DNA from: Sipunculus nudus
Taxonomy: Eukaryota > Annelida > Sipuncula > Golfingiida > Sipunculidae
Assembly (NCBI GenBank): GCA_026874595.1
Contig: CM049310.1
Span: 36,287,558 to 36,351,557, forward strand
Length of the DNA stretch: 64,000 bases
Reading direction: 5' to 3'
Shown here: piece after piece, positions 1-11,282 of the stretch
Numbering within the stretch: the first letter of the stretch is position 1
Layout of the letters: each line of letters starts with the position of its first letter
The notes under the pieces: model-generated
The model's input: the letters and a program-made list of their open reading frames with translations, nothing else
The model's database searches: none
What the model was told of the DNA's origin: nothing
Translations under genes and position numbers: made by a program

Positions 1-460
1 TTGTTTTGTGTTATTTAGTAATAACATAGCCTGATGTTAGGATTAGGGTTGAATGGCTGTTGCAACACATTTCCCCGTACAATTTGTGTCACGACTGAAG
101 TATGCTTACCATGCAGTCCAATATAAATGTTGATTGGTGTATTCACGGCTGTTATGCATTTGCGTACGCAATAATAAAACTGACGCGTGTACTATAATAT
201 ACGTATAAGCGTGGTATACGTATGCAGCAAACGGGGATCTGGTAAAGCTCTGCACGGGTTAAGAGAAATCATTTGCCGAAGGTATACCCTATGACTGACG
301 TCAAGGTGTAGAGCCACGTCCGTTTCCAAGCGTAAGCTTAGCTACAGTTAGCGTCCGAAAGAAGCTAATGGAATCACTCAAAGAAAAAAAAAATAAAGTG
401 TCCGATTTTTATAAGCATACGTATGTACGTGCTGCAGATGTACTGATTTCGCATAGAATG
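1..460. other. Non-coding sequence, part of intron 1 of the MTCL/SOGA-like gene
   Basis: I see no gene, RNA or clear repeat here. The short open frames are not protein-like. The stretch lies downstream of the splice donor at 6033 on the minus strand, so it is read as intron. Confidence 0.5.
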
Positions 461-678
461 GAATGCAGAAGCGGATCCGGGGGGGGGGGCAGGGGGTCCG
501 GACCCCCCCCCCCCCCCCCCCCTTTCCACCCGAAGCACCCTCTTTTTAAAGGGGTTAAGACGAAATTTTGAGGCCTGGACCCCCCTTTTCCGGACCTGAT
601 GTCCTTTTCTTAGGATGTTCATTAGTCCTCCTGGGTTGGACCCCCCTTTTCCAAAATCCTAGATCCGTCCCTGGAATG
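461..678. mobile_element. Small TIR transposon (MITE) with 5-bp target duplication
   Basis: The element spans 466-673. It begins CAGAAGCGGATCC and ends GGATCT/CGTCCCTG, so its ends are inverted versions of CAGGGGCGGATCC. Direct repeats GAATG at 461-465 and 674-678 flank it as a target-site duplication. It holds long G and C runs and no coding capacity. A second copy, in the opposite orientation and with its own 5-bp duplication, lies at 37179-37391. The ends and 5-bp duplication fit a hAT-like non-autonomous element; the superfamily is an inference. Confidence 0.75.
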
Positions 679-732
679 TCGCCTTACAAGGAGATAATTG
701 TGTTGGGTTTGAATAGTTTATAAAATTCTATG

Positions 733-826
733 TTTTTAGCTCAGCTGACTGAAAGTCATCTGAGCTATAGCAATCCCTCTTTGTCCGTCGCCCGTCCGAC
801 TGTCCGTCTAGTTCATCGTGTCACGG
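733..826 (-). repeat. Terminal fragment of dispersed repeat family R
   Basis: The stretch starts with TTTTTAGCTCAGCTGACT, continues through an imperfect hairpin ending TGAGCTATAGC and runs into a GTCC/CCGTC microsatellite. This is the reverse complement of the right end of the family R copies at 15447 and 27160. Confidence 0.7.
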
Positions 827-3757
827 ACATGTATATATAGACCTGAGCTGAAAAGTGTGCACCATACAAACAGATGACAAACGATAAAACCTCTCGATTC
901 CTGAAAGAAGAAATAAACAGATTGAGAACATTAGTGATAAATCATTAATATAAGCTAAAAGAAAGCATGCTGAACCCGAAGCTAAAAATAAAATATACAA
1001 GAATGGAAAAGTGATTGCATGAACTGTAACTGCATGTGCAGTAAATATAAAAAAGTAAAATAATATGAACAATCTTCAAAACTTCATAACTTTAATCATA
1101 AAAGAAGGAAAGGTGCAAATCAATAAATAATTTAACAATATATGCTGAACTTTTTAAAACAGTTGATCAAATTAAACCCATATCTATTTATATATAGGTT
1201 CTATGGATATAAATTACTTTGGTTTGATTTTACCCCGTCAGATGCAAAAAGTAAAACTCTAGAAGATATACCGGTACATATGTTAGAAGGAGTATGAATA
1301 AAATTCTCGGAGATAAAAGGAAGGAACAGAATGAATAAAAGTTTAAGTGAAGGAATAGAATAATGTTGCATAATTAAAATATGGTTAAGGCTTGCAAGGT
1401 CACACAACGAGGGCATTGCCATGGTTTCACAGAGTGGAACATGTCAATCCAAGAATGTTTAGGTTCAAATAGGTAAACATTGGTAGGACCATCAATTAAG
1501 GGGCAACGAGTTATATCCAAACCGGGAGTTCTTGGTTTGTGCGTAAATAAATGCACGTCCGACAGTGCGTGTTGTTATGATCGCTAGAGCTACCTTGCAC
1601 TTCCTACCTGAGGCTAATGTTACACATATACCTCGACGAGCACCTGTTTACGTGGAGGTCCTATTTATATTTTACCTAGCAACAATAATGTAAAGGAAAG
1701 GTAAAAGGGGAGCCACAGCGGGTGAATGGAAAAAGGCAAAAGGCAATTCACTCGCAACAAAAATATTCCAAGCCGGGTTATTGGGGGTCCTGCTCCCGTC
1801 AATTTGAATTTTTTAACTATTATAATAATTCAACATTTATATTAATTTATTAACCAGACCAATCCTACCAAGACGCTAAACTCAAATTTATACCGACATT
1901 AATTCCGTTGAACAATTTGAATAATAACATGAATGTAAAAAGTGCTTTTTTCATAATTTTTATTGACAGTTTTTATGTATATACTGTCAACTGTTACATA
2001 GGTTACTGAATCCTACATGAAAAAAGTACTACATGAAAAAGTTAAAACAATGTGCAGGAATGTTTTTTTAATCCAGAATAGTTATATCCAAGAACAATTA
2101 AATAACATTTATATATACAGTATACGTGGAATTACGTTGATATCAGAAACAGTTAAGCAAACTTTTATACAGAATATATATAGCTAATTAGTTGTGAATG
2201 ACATTGAATAAGCTATATGCCAGAGGAGAAACAGTGCTTCCCACAAAAAATTACGGGGCACGCTGTATACTTCATGTCCTGTCAATACCGCATGATATAA
2301 ATATGCATCTTAACTAAGGGTCGTAATTAAATACAGCTGAATGAGCTCAACAGGATGGTACATAAGCCCGCGTGTCATGTCAAGGAAGGGGGAGATCAGT
2401 GTGTTTTTCTGTAGGACAGGGAGGAGCACTGGGCATATGAGATAACCTTGCATATGAGAAACAGGGAGTGTCGGGGCATCTTTCTGTAATGTTAACGCCA
2501 GGTGCTGAGGAGCAGACTTACACTGTTATAGTCTCTAGTTTCATGCAGTGCTTGGACTGTAGTCAGAAGAACGTGTGTTGCTCCGACCCCGGCTCTACCC
2601 AAATGCTGCACGGCGAATCAGGGGGGTCCACATACCTAAATGGCCACACAGGCAACGACAAACAGGGCCTTCCTGTATATAGATTACCCCTCACAGCTAA
2701 TATTAGATTATGAACAACCTTGGTATTAGATCAAGAATATGGCTAGTATTAGATGAAGCCAATATGAGGTTATTAATACAGGAAATATAAGACAGTAGAA
2801 ATCATTGAACGAAAAGGAAACAACGCATCAAGGCACTGCTGAAGCGGTTATTGATGTAACTTGCCCTAGCATTGCATGAAAAGGTAAACATTTAAATTAG
2901 TATACAATCATAGCCTTTTCTCCAAGATTTAAGATAGGTTACATTGATGTAAAATGTGAAAACAAAGGAAAAAGTTTGATGACATTTGATAACAACATAA
3001 GCAATAGGAAATGAACAGCCATGCGTTATTTATTAAACCGTATTGTCTGAACATATAATTAACCAGGAACAATATATTGCTCAAACATACACATTTGATC
3101 ACTTTATTTCTCCATGATGAAATAACTCTAGTCACTATAGATAACCATGACAATCAAAAGGTCAATCAGTCCTGACTCAAGGAAACTTAAAACACATCAC
3201 AAAACAAATAGGCTTATATCCAGAATAAATCAATTATATGATAATGATGAACATTTTATCATAATAACTAAAGATTAAGTATAGTGTGAGTATATAATCA
3301 GTACAGGATGGGACACTGAAAGCAACGGTAAACACAATAATCAAAATCACACTATATGACATAACACGGCCAGGGCAAACAAACCTAAGCTGCGCAGTAG
3401 AGGAGAATACTGAGCATTGTTGCAAGCGGCCTTGGGTATACAAAGCAGCAAATACAAGCTTCAGCAGCCAAAGTAAAAAGCGTATGTATATAGGAAGGAC
3501 GTTATAATACCAACCTGCATGTGGATATCATTCATCATTACGGGATAGAAAAGAACTGTATTACAATATATGACATCATTCAATGGCATCAGTACGTTGT
3601 TTATATATCTATATAAAATAATTAAGTTGCGGCAAGTTTCTATTTGTAATTGAGATAAAGGGCAACATCTTATCCCTAAACACGACCAAAAGTCTAGAGA
3701 AGTATGAAGAACACAATAACAGGATTTATATGTTTTGTTGTCAAACTCCTAACGTAT

Positions 3758-3759
<2 letters not shown>
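827..3759. other. Intronic AT-rich sequence without recognisable genes
   Basis: No exon with splice signals and protein similarity could be found on either strand. A slightly more GC-rich patch at 2380-2660 contains a short open frame that I do not recognise. Confidence 0.5.

Positions 3760-3845
<86 letters not shown>
3760..3845. repeat. Compound TA/GA microsatellite
   Basis: A run of TA dinucleotides (about 3760-3793) passes straight into a run of GA dinucleotides and then a short G run. It is followed at 3899-3928 by two G runs. Confidence 0.95.
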
Positions 3846-3848
<3 letters not shown>

Positions 3849-3898
3849 AGACGAAGGCACTTAAGATCAAAAGAAATGTTTATCTAAGTGTGTGTGTT

Positions 3899-3928
3899 TG
3901 GGGGGGGGGGGGGTCGTGGGGGGGGGGA
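3899..3928 (+). repeat. Poly-G tract
   Basis: Two long G runs are separated by TCGT. The sequence could form a G-quadruplex on the plus strand. Homopolymer length is uncertain in any assembly. Confidence 0.8.
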
Positions 3929-4571
3929 ATGATGAGGTGTCAGCACTAATTATTGCGTGCTAGGTTGCCATAAGCCTAATTGCTTACAGCTTTCGGAGTG
4001 TAACCCTACATATATGGCTTGCATTTAATGAGGGGAGTGTATAGGTGTGAAATGTTCGCACCGTTAACTTGCATTCATTAGCGCATGACCGGAGACAAGT
4101 ACATGAGGATTTCACCGGGGATGACTAGTCACTCCATGCTGTAGGTTTCATAATTGTATGTTCGTGATGGGTTTTATTACGGGGAATGGATGAGAATGTT
4201 ATGTCCACAATTTTAAGACAAAACAATTGAACAATTTAAAAAAGACGAGAAAAGATTTTGTGTCCTGCTTTTATTAACATTCAACCATTCAAATCACTCA
4301 TCCCTCTCTACTAGAAGTAAACAAGTACTCTTATTGAAACGTGAAATGCATGACAAATAAATAAAGATATCAACAATTTATAGTATTTAGTAATGTTTAT
4401 ATGCTTTTATAAAGAATTGTTACTCCGTGATAATATCACTAAATCACCCAACGAATTAATTTTGACTGCCAGACCTCGAAATCATAGGCATAATACATTT
4501 TTATAATCAACAGCACCCATAATATATGTACCCATACAGAGGTTGTGCATGGATGTTGCATTGCTGCTTCA

Positions 4572-4572
<1 letters not shown>

Positions 4573-4615
<43 letters not shown>
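4573..4615. repeat. TA microsatellite
   Basis: A TA dinucleotide array that abuts the left end of the hAT-like element at 4616 and was probably its insertion site. Confidence 0.9.
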
Positions 4616-4620
<5 letters not shown>

Positions 4621-5027
4621 GTGTGCCGATAAATCGATTAAATCGATTACTAGTTGTTTTTATTCCAAATCGATTAAATCCATTGCATTTTTGCATAATC
4701 GATTAAAAACGATTATACATGCACTTTCAAAGAATCTAATCCTGTCATAAGTGTCAGAGATATACTTAGAATATAGTAAACAGCATCAAAACACACTGCG
4801 CAGCCAACAATCGTCCAACGGCAAGTCGACTTTGCATGCGGGAGCATTGATGGTATCATTATGAAAACCGATGTATATATTACACTATTTACTTGGATCA
4901 ATATTTTAGGTACTAGTATACATTCAAGGTAATATAGAAGTACATAAAACAATCGATTAAAAATCGATCATCAGTCGTTTCCATTTTTCTATCATCGATT
5001 GTGATTTTAAACCAAATCCTACCACTA
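4616..5027. mobile_element. Non-autonomous hAT-like DNA transposon
   Basis: The left end reads TAGTGGTGTGCCGATAAATC and the right end finishes ACCACTA, giving inverted ends of the T/CAGTGGTG type typical of hAT elements. Several ATCGATTAAA-type motifs lie inside both ends in inverted order. The element is about 412 bp, has no transposase frame and sits in a TA/TG microsatellite, which hides the expected 8-bp target duplication. Confidence 0.65.
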
Positions 5028-5035
5028 TAATGTAT

Positions 5036-5098
5036 ATATGTGTGTGTGTGTGTGTGTGAGGGGTGTGTGTGCGTGCGTGTGTGTTATGTGTTTATATA
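5036..5098. repeat. TG-rich microsatellite
   Basis: TA then TG dinucleotides with minor interruptions (GTGCGTGCG). Confidence 0.9.
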
Positions 5099-6027
5099 TA
5101 AATATGCTTATGTTAAAGGATAACGTTTAAAGTGAGCCACCCAATCCATGTGTTTAAGTAATGTAACATAAAGATTAGTGCAAGCGCCGTCATCATTCAT
5201 AGGAACGGGGTCAGACGAGCAAACATCACCCGGGGCGTGCGGCACATACGGCATAACTCATGAGTACTCGTTAATACAAAAATAACCACAGCAGAAACAA
5301 AAGTATGCCGTTGCCATAACAACCCAGTAGGTTCTGTATGATATGCAAGTGGTATCCCAACTTCAGTGACTGTATGATAGCGAGATTATTACGTGAAGCG
5401 ACAAAAATACAATGTGGCCAATATATACATTACAGCAGGAGTACTGCAGCCTGTGTTGATTGCCTTATCCATGTTGCTGACAGACTACTGAAGTGATGGA
5501 CCATGAGCGAACGCCGCTGCATGTATGTATGGCTAATCTGACATAGATATCTACCTGAAGCGGCCACATGCGTGTCTGCGTTTTATGGCCATTCCTGGCA
5601 GATTATATGACAATAGCACATCAGCATTTTAATATTAAAAACGTTACACATGGAGAGCAATTCTCATTTAGGATGTTCGTTGTGGATGTTTGTTGAATAA
5701 GTTTAATTAGCCTGTATATTCGGTATAGACAGAATGCAGCTATAAAGTTTACTCTTTTATTTACCTAAAATACCTGAATACAAGAAAAGAATTTACTTTT
5801 GAAGCAGAAAATACGTTTAAGAAAGAGAACAGTGCACAATAGAGTATGAAAATAGAGTATATGGCATTTACAATCAATTTGTTTAAAAAGTGCACTTAAT
5901 TTCAGTGTTTTTGAGAAATATTAAATATAGCGTTGAAACTGTATACATTTCCTGCTTATTAAACAGAGGATGACCACCTGGGTTGCTTTGACATGCAAAA
6001 ACGTTATGTAAACATCACATGACCTTC
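5099..6027. other. Intron 1 sequence next to the splice donor, no gene seen
   Basis: AT-rich sequence without protein-like frames or a clear repeat. Confidence 0.5.
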
Positions 6028-6033
6028 ACCTAC
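6028..6033 (-). other. Splice donor closing the MTCL/SOGA-like exon
   Basis: On the minus strand the coding sequence reads CAG followed by GTAGGT, a strong donor. The open frame would stop two codons later (TAG at 6030-6032), inside the donor. The coiled coil is still running there, so the exon clearly continues into another exon beyond the window. The split falls after the second base of a codon. Confidence 0.85.
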
Positions 6034-9000
6034 CTGATATGCTGGTCTACGTCTCCTTCACCCAGGGATGCCCGGACGTCTGCTTCCTTTTCAAGCTGAC
6101 GTATGCGATCCTCGTATTGCATCTTATCTTGCTCAATTTGTTCGTTACGTCGCTCAGATTTGCGCAACTTAAACTGCAGTATCCGGCAGTTTTTGGCGGT
6201 AGCCTCGAGCTCTTTTTGCAACTCGCGAAATTCAATAGCCTCCTCCTCTCGAAACTGGTCGTGCATTTCGTCCATCTCAAGGTGTAGGTCCTTGATCTCC
6301 TGTCGCAGCCCCAAATTGTCATCCAAGAGGTCTTCAATTTTTTCATTGGCCTCTTGTAGACTTTCTTTCATGGTGTCCATAAGGTCTTGCTGGTCTTTTA
6401 GATGAGATCTTTCTTCGGCAGGGAGTTTCATTTTATCCATCAATTTCACATTTTCTGTTTCCAGCCTTGCACATTTTTCTTCAAGATGGTTCATTTTTAT
6501 CCGGAATTCATCCCCCATTTGAGAAATCTCGTACCGTTTGGCATTCAGCTCTTCCGCCAGCGTGTGCTTTTCTTTTTCCAGTGCGTCGCATCTTTCTTGC
6601 AATCTTTCGTTCTTCTCGCGTAAATTATCCATCAGCATTCGGGTCCCTTCCATCATCGCCTCAGAACGAGACAGCTCGACCGAAGGACTCGGTGGCTTCG
6701 CCGGTTTGGCCGACTTTTTGAGCGGGGCCTCCTCTTTAATATCGGTCTTTTTAGAGCGACCTACGTTAAGATCCTCAAACTCGAGAAGTTTGCGGAAATA
6801 ACCAGGTTTCGTGATCTCGTCATCGTCGAAAGAATCCTTCGAAAAATCAGAGGAGACCTTCCTGTCGAAATCTGGAAGGTCCTTTGATTTGGCAAGTGGC
6901 TTGCCAGGAGCGGACTCCTGGTTGTTTACACCCGCAGGTTGCTCATCAGACAGCTGGCCTGCTCCAGCACTGCTTGAGCTGCTGCCACCAGCCTCTGCAG
7001 CACCTGACTCTAGACCTTTACCCTTAGTTTGCTTAGCATCAGGTAGTATTTCTCTGATTTTCTTCCCTCCCTCAGCCGGCTTTTTCTTCGGCGGACTCTC
7101 ACACCGTGACGGGATATTTGGACTTTTCTTGACCTCCTCAATCCCGACTGTTGAAACTTTGTCTTGCTGCGCGGGAACTTTGGGTGATTTATCGGTGTGT
7201 AACGCTGTACCTGCGTCACCGCTTACCTTTATACTCGAGATTATTTTGCCAGCAGGCGGCTCTTCAGCGGTGACATGATTTTCCTCTACTCGGCTTGTTT
7301 TTGCTGCCGAAATGGATTTAGTCCCAGTATTACCTACCGCCACCTCACTCTGTGCTGTAGTATCTTCCTGCTTACTCTTGTTGGCCACCTCACTGACAGA
7401 TGAACTATCCTTCTTAGCTGAATCCTCCTTCCCTGGTTTATCAGTAGTAATTTTCTTAGCTGTCTCCTCTTTTGGTTTGACTTTCTTCTTGACTTTGACA
7501 GGTTCCGTTTTATCCTCTGCTTTTGACGGTGTCTCAGGCTCCATTGTTGATTTTAGTTCCTTGACCTCCTTATCAACATTTGAAACCTTAGCAGTGTCAG
7601 TTGGAGTAACAGGAAGCTTGTCTTTTAAATCAACTTCTTTTGACGGAGTAGCGGGTTGGCTTTCTCCTTTACTTTTCTTACTGTCCGAATCTGAAACTTT
7701 GCTCTTGTCTGAGGATTTTACTACAACTTTTTTCTTCACAATTTTCTTTTTCACAACCTTTTTCTCTGGACTTTTCCTTTCTGGCTCTTGTTGTTCTTTT
7801 GTGCCAGTTTCTTTCGTGTCCTTTGCTTTTTCATCTTTTCCGGGTTTAAGTGTTTCCTCCTGTTTTCTGGTTTTCGGAGGACTACGGGTCGTCGAGGTTT
7901 TACTGTCAGTCGATGTCTTGCTGTCAGTTGTGTCGCTCTTGTCACTGTCAACAGTCTTTGATTTACGCAGTGGAGGAGATCCTTTAACGTCGCTGCCTTG
8001 ATTGGTCTGGTCGCTAACATTTACTGTGTCAGTTTTACTTTCATCTTTACTTTTTAAATCTTTAACACCAGCCTTTTTTAACAAAACTTCTGTGCTATCT
8101 TTGGAATCGGAAAGTATTGCACTGCTTTTAGTTTCAAGATTTAAATCCTTATTTTTATCTGGTGTTTTCACCCCAATTTTGTCTTTCAATTTAGGACTTT
8201 CTTTCGGGCTTTCAGCACTGTCTGTTCCATCACCTCCCTGAATTTTTGATTTCCTAACGGCTAATCCTAGTTCTGTGTCTATGGGTTTGGTTTCTTTTTC
8301 CTTCTTTTTTAATGAGGATAATGTTTGCTTGAAACTTGATTCTCCGAATGGAGACTTGACAGGACTTGCTTCAGCTGAGTCCTTTTTCTCAAACAATGAA
8401 GCTTTAGATTTAAGCTTAGACTCTGTTTTAGGTTTATCTCCATTAACTTTTATCGATTTAGTTGGTGATTTTTCTTTGTCAGCACTTCCGGGTGTCGCAA
8501 GTTCACTGCTTTTACTATCTTCACTTTGTTTTTTAGGAATTTTAAGTTTCAATTTCTTCGGTGAACCCATTGTGTTGGTTTTAGTTACACTATCACCGCT
8601 ATCTACAGCACTTCCGGGTGTAGCCGGTTCGCTAATTTTTGTGTCTTCACTTTTATCATCCTTTTTAGTAATTTTAACTTTTACTTTTTTGGGTGAGCCT
8701 GGCAAGTCAGTTTTAGTTTCACTGCTATCATCTGTTTGCTTATCTGTACTACTTTTCGTCACTTTTACTTTTGTAACTGTTTTGCTGGGGTCAGCACTGT
8801 CTTTAGCTACACCTTCTTTATCTTTTTTAACTTTCACAACCTTCTTGACTTTAACCACCTTTTTAACTTTCTTTTCGCCCGTGGGTTTGCTAGAACTGTC
8901 ATCCTGGGTAGGACCATTTTTATCAGCATGTGTGGAAACTTTTTCCCCAGCTGTTGCCTTTTCAACAGTTTGTGAACCTGGCTGTTCTACTGGCTTGCCC

Positions 9001-9305
9001 GTGTTAGTTATTTTAGGCTCTGGCTCCACGGCCGCTGCTAGTTGTTCCGCTTTTGTTGGCAAGGATTCCACTTTTTCCCCTGTGAGCTTAGGCCCTGTGC
9101 ATTCCGCTTGGTCTTGTTGCGGCGCATCTGTCAGTGAACTATCTTTCGCCTCAACTTTAGCTGAATCTGCTTTGCCTTGTGCTTCGTTTACAGATGAGGC
9201 ATTATGTTGCTCCCTGGTTTTAAAACAATTCTTACACAAACTTTTCCGCCATGTTTGTGGTTCAAATACAATACACACCACATCCTTCTTTTCTTTTGTA
9301 TTCAT
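6034..9305 (-). CDS. MTCL/SOGA-family microtubule-associated coiled-coil protein, first coding exon (partial gene)
   Basis: This single 3.27-kb exon codes for 1090 complete residues. The ATG at 9303-9305 is the first Met after an in-frame TAG at 9315-9317. Residues 11-34 hold a possible zinc-binding motif, with Cys11, Cys24, Cys27 and His34 in a W-x3-L-C-K-N-C-F-x5-H context; the same kind of motif opens the myosin-phosphatase Rho-interacting protein (M-RIP). Residues 35 to about 870 are low-complexity and rich in Lys, Ser, Thr, Asp and Glu, with basic patches at 145-163 and 514-531 and many SP/TP sites. From about 885 to the end the sequence is coiled coil. It includes NCRILQFKLRKSERR (1039-1053), preceded by an acidic EMHDQFREEEA stretch; this arrangement is the signature I know from the SOGA domain of MTCL1, MTCL2/SOGA1 and MTCL3/SOGA3. 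Vertebrate members bind and organise microtubules, so the basic disordered part probably contacts tubulin (inference). Which vertebrate paralogue is closest cannot be decided. Later exons lie left of the window. Confidence 0.8.
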
Positions 9306-9810
9306 CTTGAAGCGCTAGTTGAATCACTTATACTTGACCATACGTAAACAAGGCACGATGTATAAGCCTCCGAGCAATGTATATTTGTATATATTTCTCC
9401 TGTGAAAATACACAACTTAGCGTATACTCCAAATGATGGTTGAAAAGTGAGGTAGAATCCACGTGTTGTTTCAATGTAAAATGTAAATCCTGAAGGCGGA
9501 TTGTACTTTGAAAGCTCTCGTTATTGAAACAAAGTACAAGGCAGGAAATTGAGGAGAGAGCTTCACTGAACCTACACCAGCACACGAGTAGAGACAGACC
9601 TGGGCGGGCGTGCTTTCCTAATTCGGACCCAGCTCTAAGGGCCGCTGCTGTGAATTCCTGGTACTTTGTGTGCTGGCTTCTAGGCAGCCGCTCTTGAACA
9701 CCGGTTGTAACGTGATAGCGCAGCAGAGCATCTCGGCGCAGGCGTTAGGGTCTGTAACAGCAACGCTACCAGCGTAGCAGCATTCAGCTTCCCTCAAATG
9801 AAAGCCCACT
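9306..9810 (-). promoter_or_regulatory. 5' flank and possible promoter/5' UTR of the MTCL/SOGA-like gene
   Basis: This lies directly upstream of the start codon. At 9560-9790 base composition becomes clearly GC-richer, and a GC-box-like GGGCGGG occurs at 9602-9608. A TATATTTGTATATATTT stretch lies near 9378-9396. No transcription start can be fixed from the sequence alone, and an untranslated first exon further right is possible. Confidence 0.35.
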
Positions 9811-10650
9811 ATGTATCAAAACCATCTGGCGTGCGCATGGTTAACGTCACAATAAAAATCAAACAAAATGACATACCAGGGAGAGTAAATTCTAAGCGCT
9901 TTATTTCTGAATTACTTCATCGCCATAACTGTATAATAGACTTTATTTTAGCTGTTTTGGCTCAATTTGAAAGCAAGCATCACACATTGCATGGTTGGCA
10001 GTGGCTGGACTGGCCGCCACACCTGTGCTGTCAAATAGAATGAATATGTGTACAACTATGTGTACATGCGGAGGATCTAGGCTTCCAGGCCAAGCCATGC
10101 TGAATCAGACCGGCTCGTTTTATGTTCATGCACACCAGTTTCGTCAACATCGTTACGTTTGAGCGGACACACGTTTGCTCATCGCCAGCTGTAAGACTAT
10201 TCAATAATGGTTTCTGACAGGATATAAGTATGTACAGGTAAAATATTACCTGGCGTTCAGAATGTACATGGATGCATTATGAAGGCTGCCATGAAAGAGA
10301 TATTATATGTAATCTCAATGGATACAACAGTGGCGTACCGGTGTGTATACGGGCAGTGTTAATTAATAAAACGAATTCAGGCTTACGCGCGCGAATATGC
10401 TATAAACATTTGCATGGTATTATGGATATTCGTCATGACATATATGACATGCATGTAAATTTGAAAATTCATGAAATTATTCAGGGATTGTTTTAGTTAT
10501 TATTATTTTAAATTTTGAGACGAAAACACCTGAATTTTAAATTCAAATGCAGTAAAAAAAATCAAGTGTTTTCATCTCAAAATTTAAAAACAAATACAGA
10601 ATTTCCTATAAACCTGCATTTAAATCAATCGGTTGCAAATAATATACACA
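9811..10650. other. Intergenic sequence, nothing recognised
   Basis: Short open frames on the plus strand show no protein-like composition. No repeat family shared with the rest of the window was noticed. Confidence 0.4.
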
Positions 10651-10654
10651 TTTA

Positions 10655-10655
10655 T

Positions 10656-10704
<49 letters not shown>

Positions 10705-10710
10705 TATATA
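10655..10710. repeat. TA microsatellite
   Basis: Nearly pure TA array interrupted by ACA. Confidence 0.9.
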
Positions 10711-11083
10711 ACATTCAGGAAATAACTATTCAAGAGAATTCCGAGCGGATATTTTTGCTAATTCTTTGTATTAAAAAAGGAAAGATTGTAATGACTATAT
10801 GCACAAATATTCCTTAACAAGCCATGTATAGTAATTACAAACTGAACAACTAGGTGTCAGCACCAGCGCTGAATCAAGATTACTCGCCACGTTTTATTCA
10901 CGAAATCCAATTATATAGTAAAATGGGCATAATGTTATCATCACATGCTACGGAACGTGTCCAGAAGGGGCGGTCATTATATGTCAGTAAACTACATTAG
11001 GAAAATGTCTCTGATATGATGGATGAATAATATTCAACAGTAGCGTCAATTTTTCTTCCAAGGTGGGGGGATGACTTTGTATA

Positions 11084-11087
11084 TATA

Positions 11088-11126
<39 letters not shown>
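11084..11126. repeat. TA microsatellite
   Basis: TA dinucleotide array with one TAATTA interruption. Confidence 0.9.
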
Positions 11127-11128
<2 letters not shown>

Positions 11129-11239
11129 TTAATCATATTTTAAATATTTATAATGTTTTAGAAAATGTTATTTTGTGAATTCTAAGCAAAGGTTTAGATA
11201 TAACTTTTTTAGTGAATAGATCCAAAGTCTTTAATTCTA

Positions 11240-11282
11240 CCCCCCATCCCCCCCCCCCCCCCCCCCATATATAGACGCCCCT
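11240..11282 (-). repeat. Poly-C tract next to a CAGGGGCG end-like motif
   Basis: A long C run is followed by ATATATAGACGCCCCTG. Read on the minus strand it starts CAGGGGCG, like the ends of the MITE at 466-673, but I could not find a matching second end. Confidence 0.4.

Noticed and set aside
1374-1556. 60-codon minus-strand frame with a CPRC motif
   Set aside because: Too short, no splice signals that fit, and no similarity I recognise. It could be chance.
2468-2713. 81-codon plus-strand frame in a GC-richer patch
   Set aside because: No recognisable domain and no supporting splice signals or promoter.
8275-9318. 347-codon open frame on the plus strand, and others at 7312-8001 and 6811-7278
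   Set aside because: They are antisense to the MTCL/SOGA-like exon. Their Leu/Ser/Phe-rich composition mirrors the Lys/Ser/Glu codons of the true gene.
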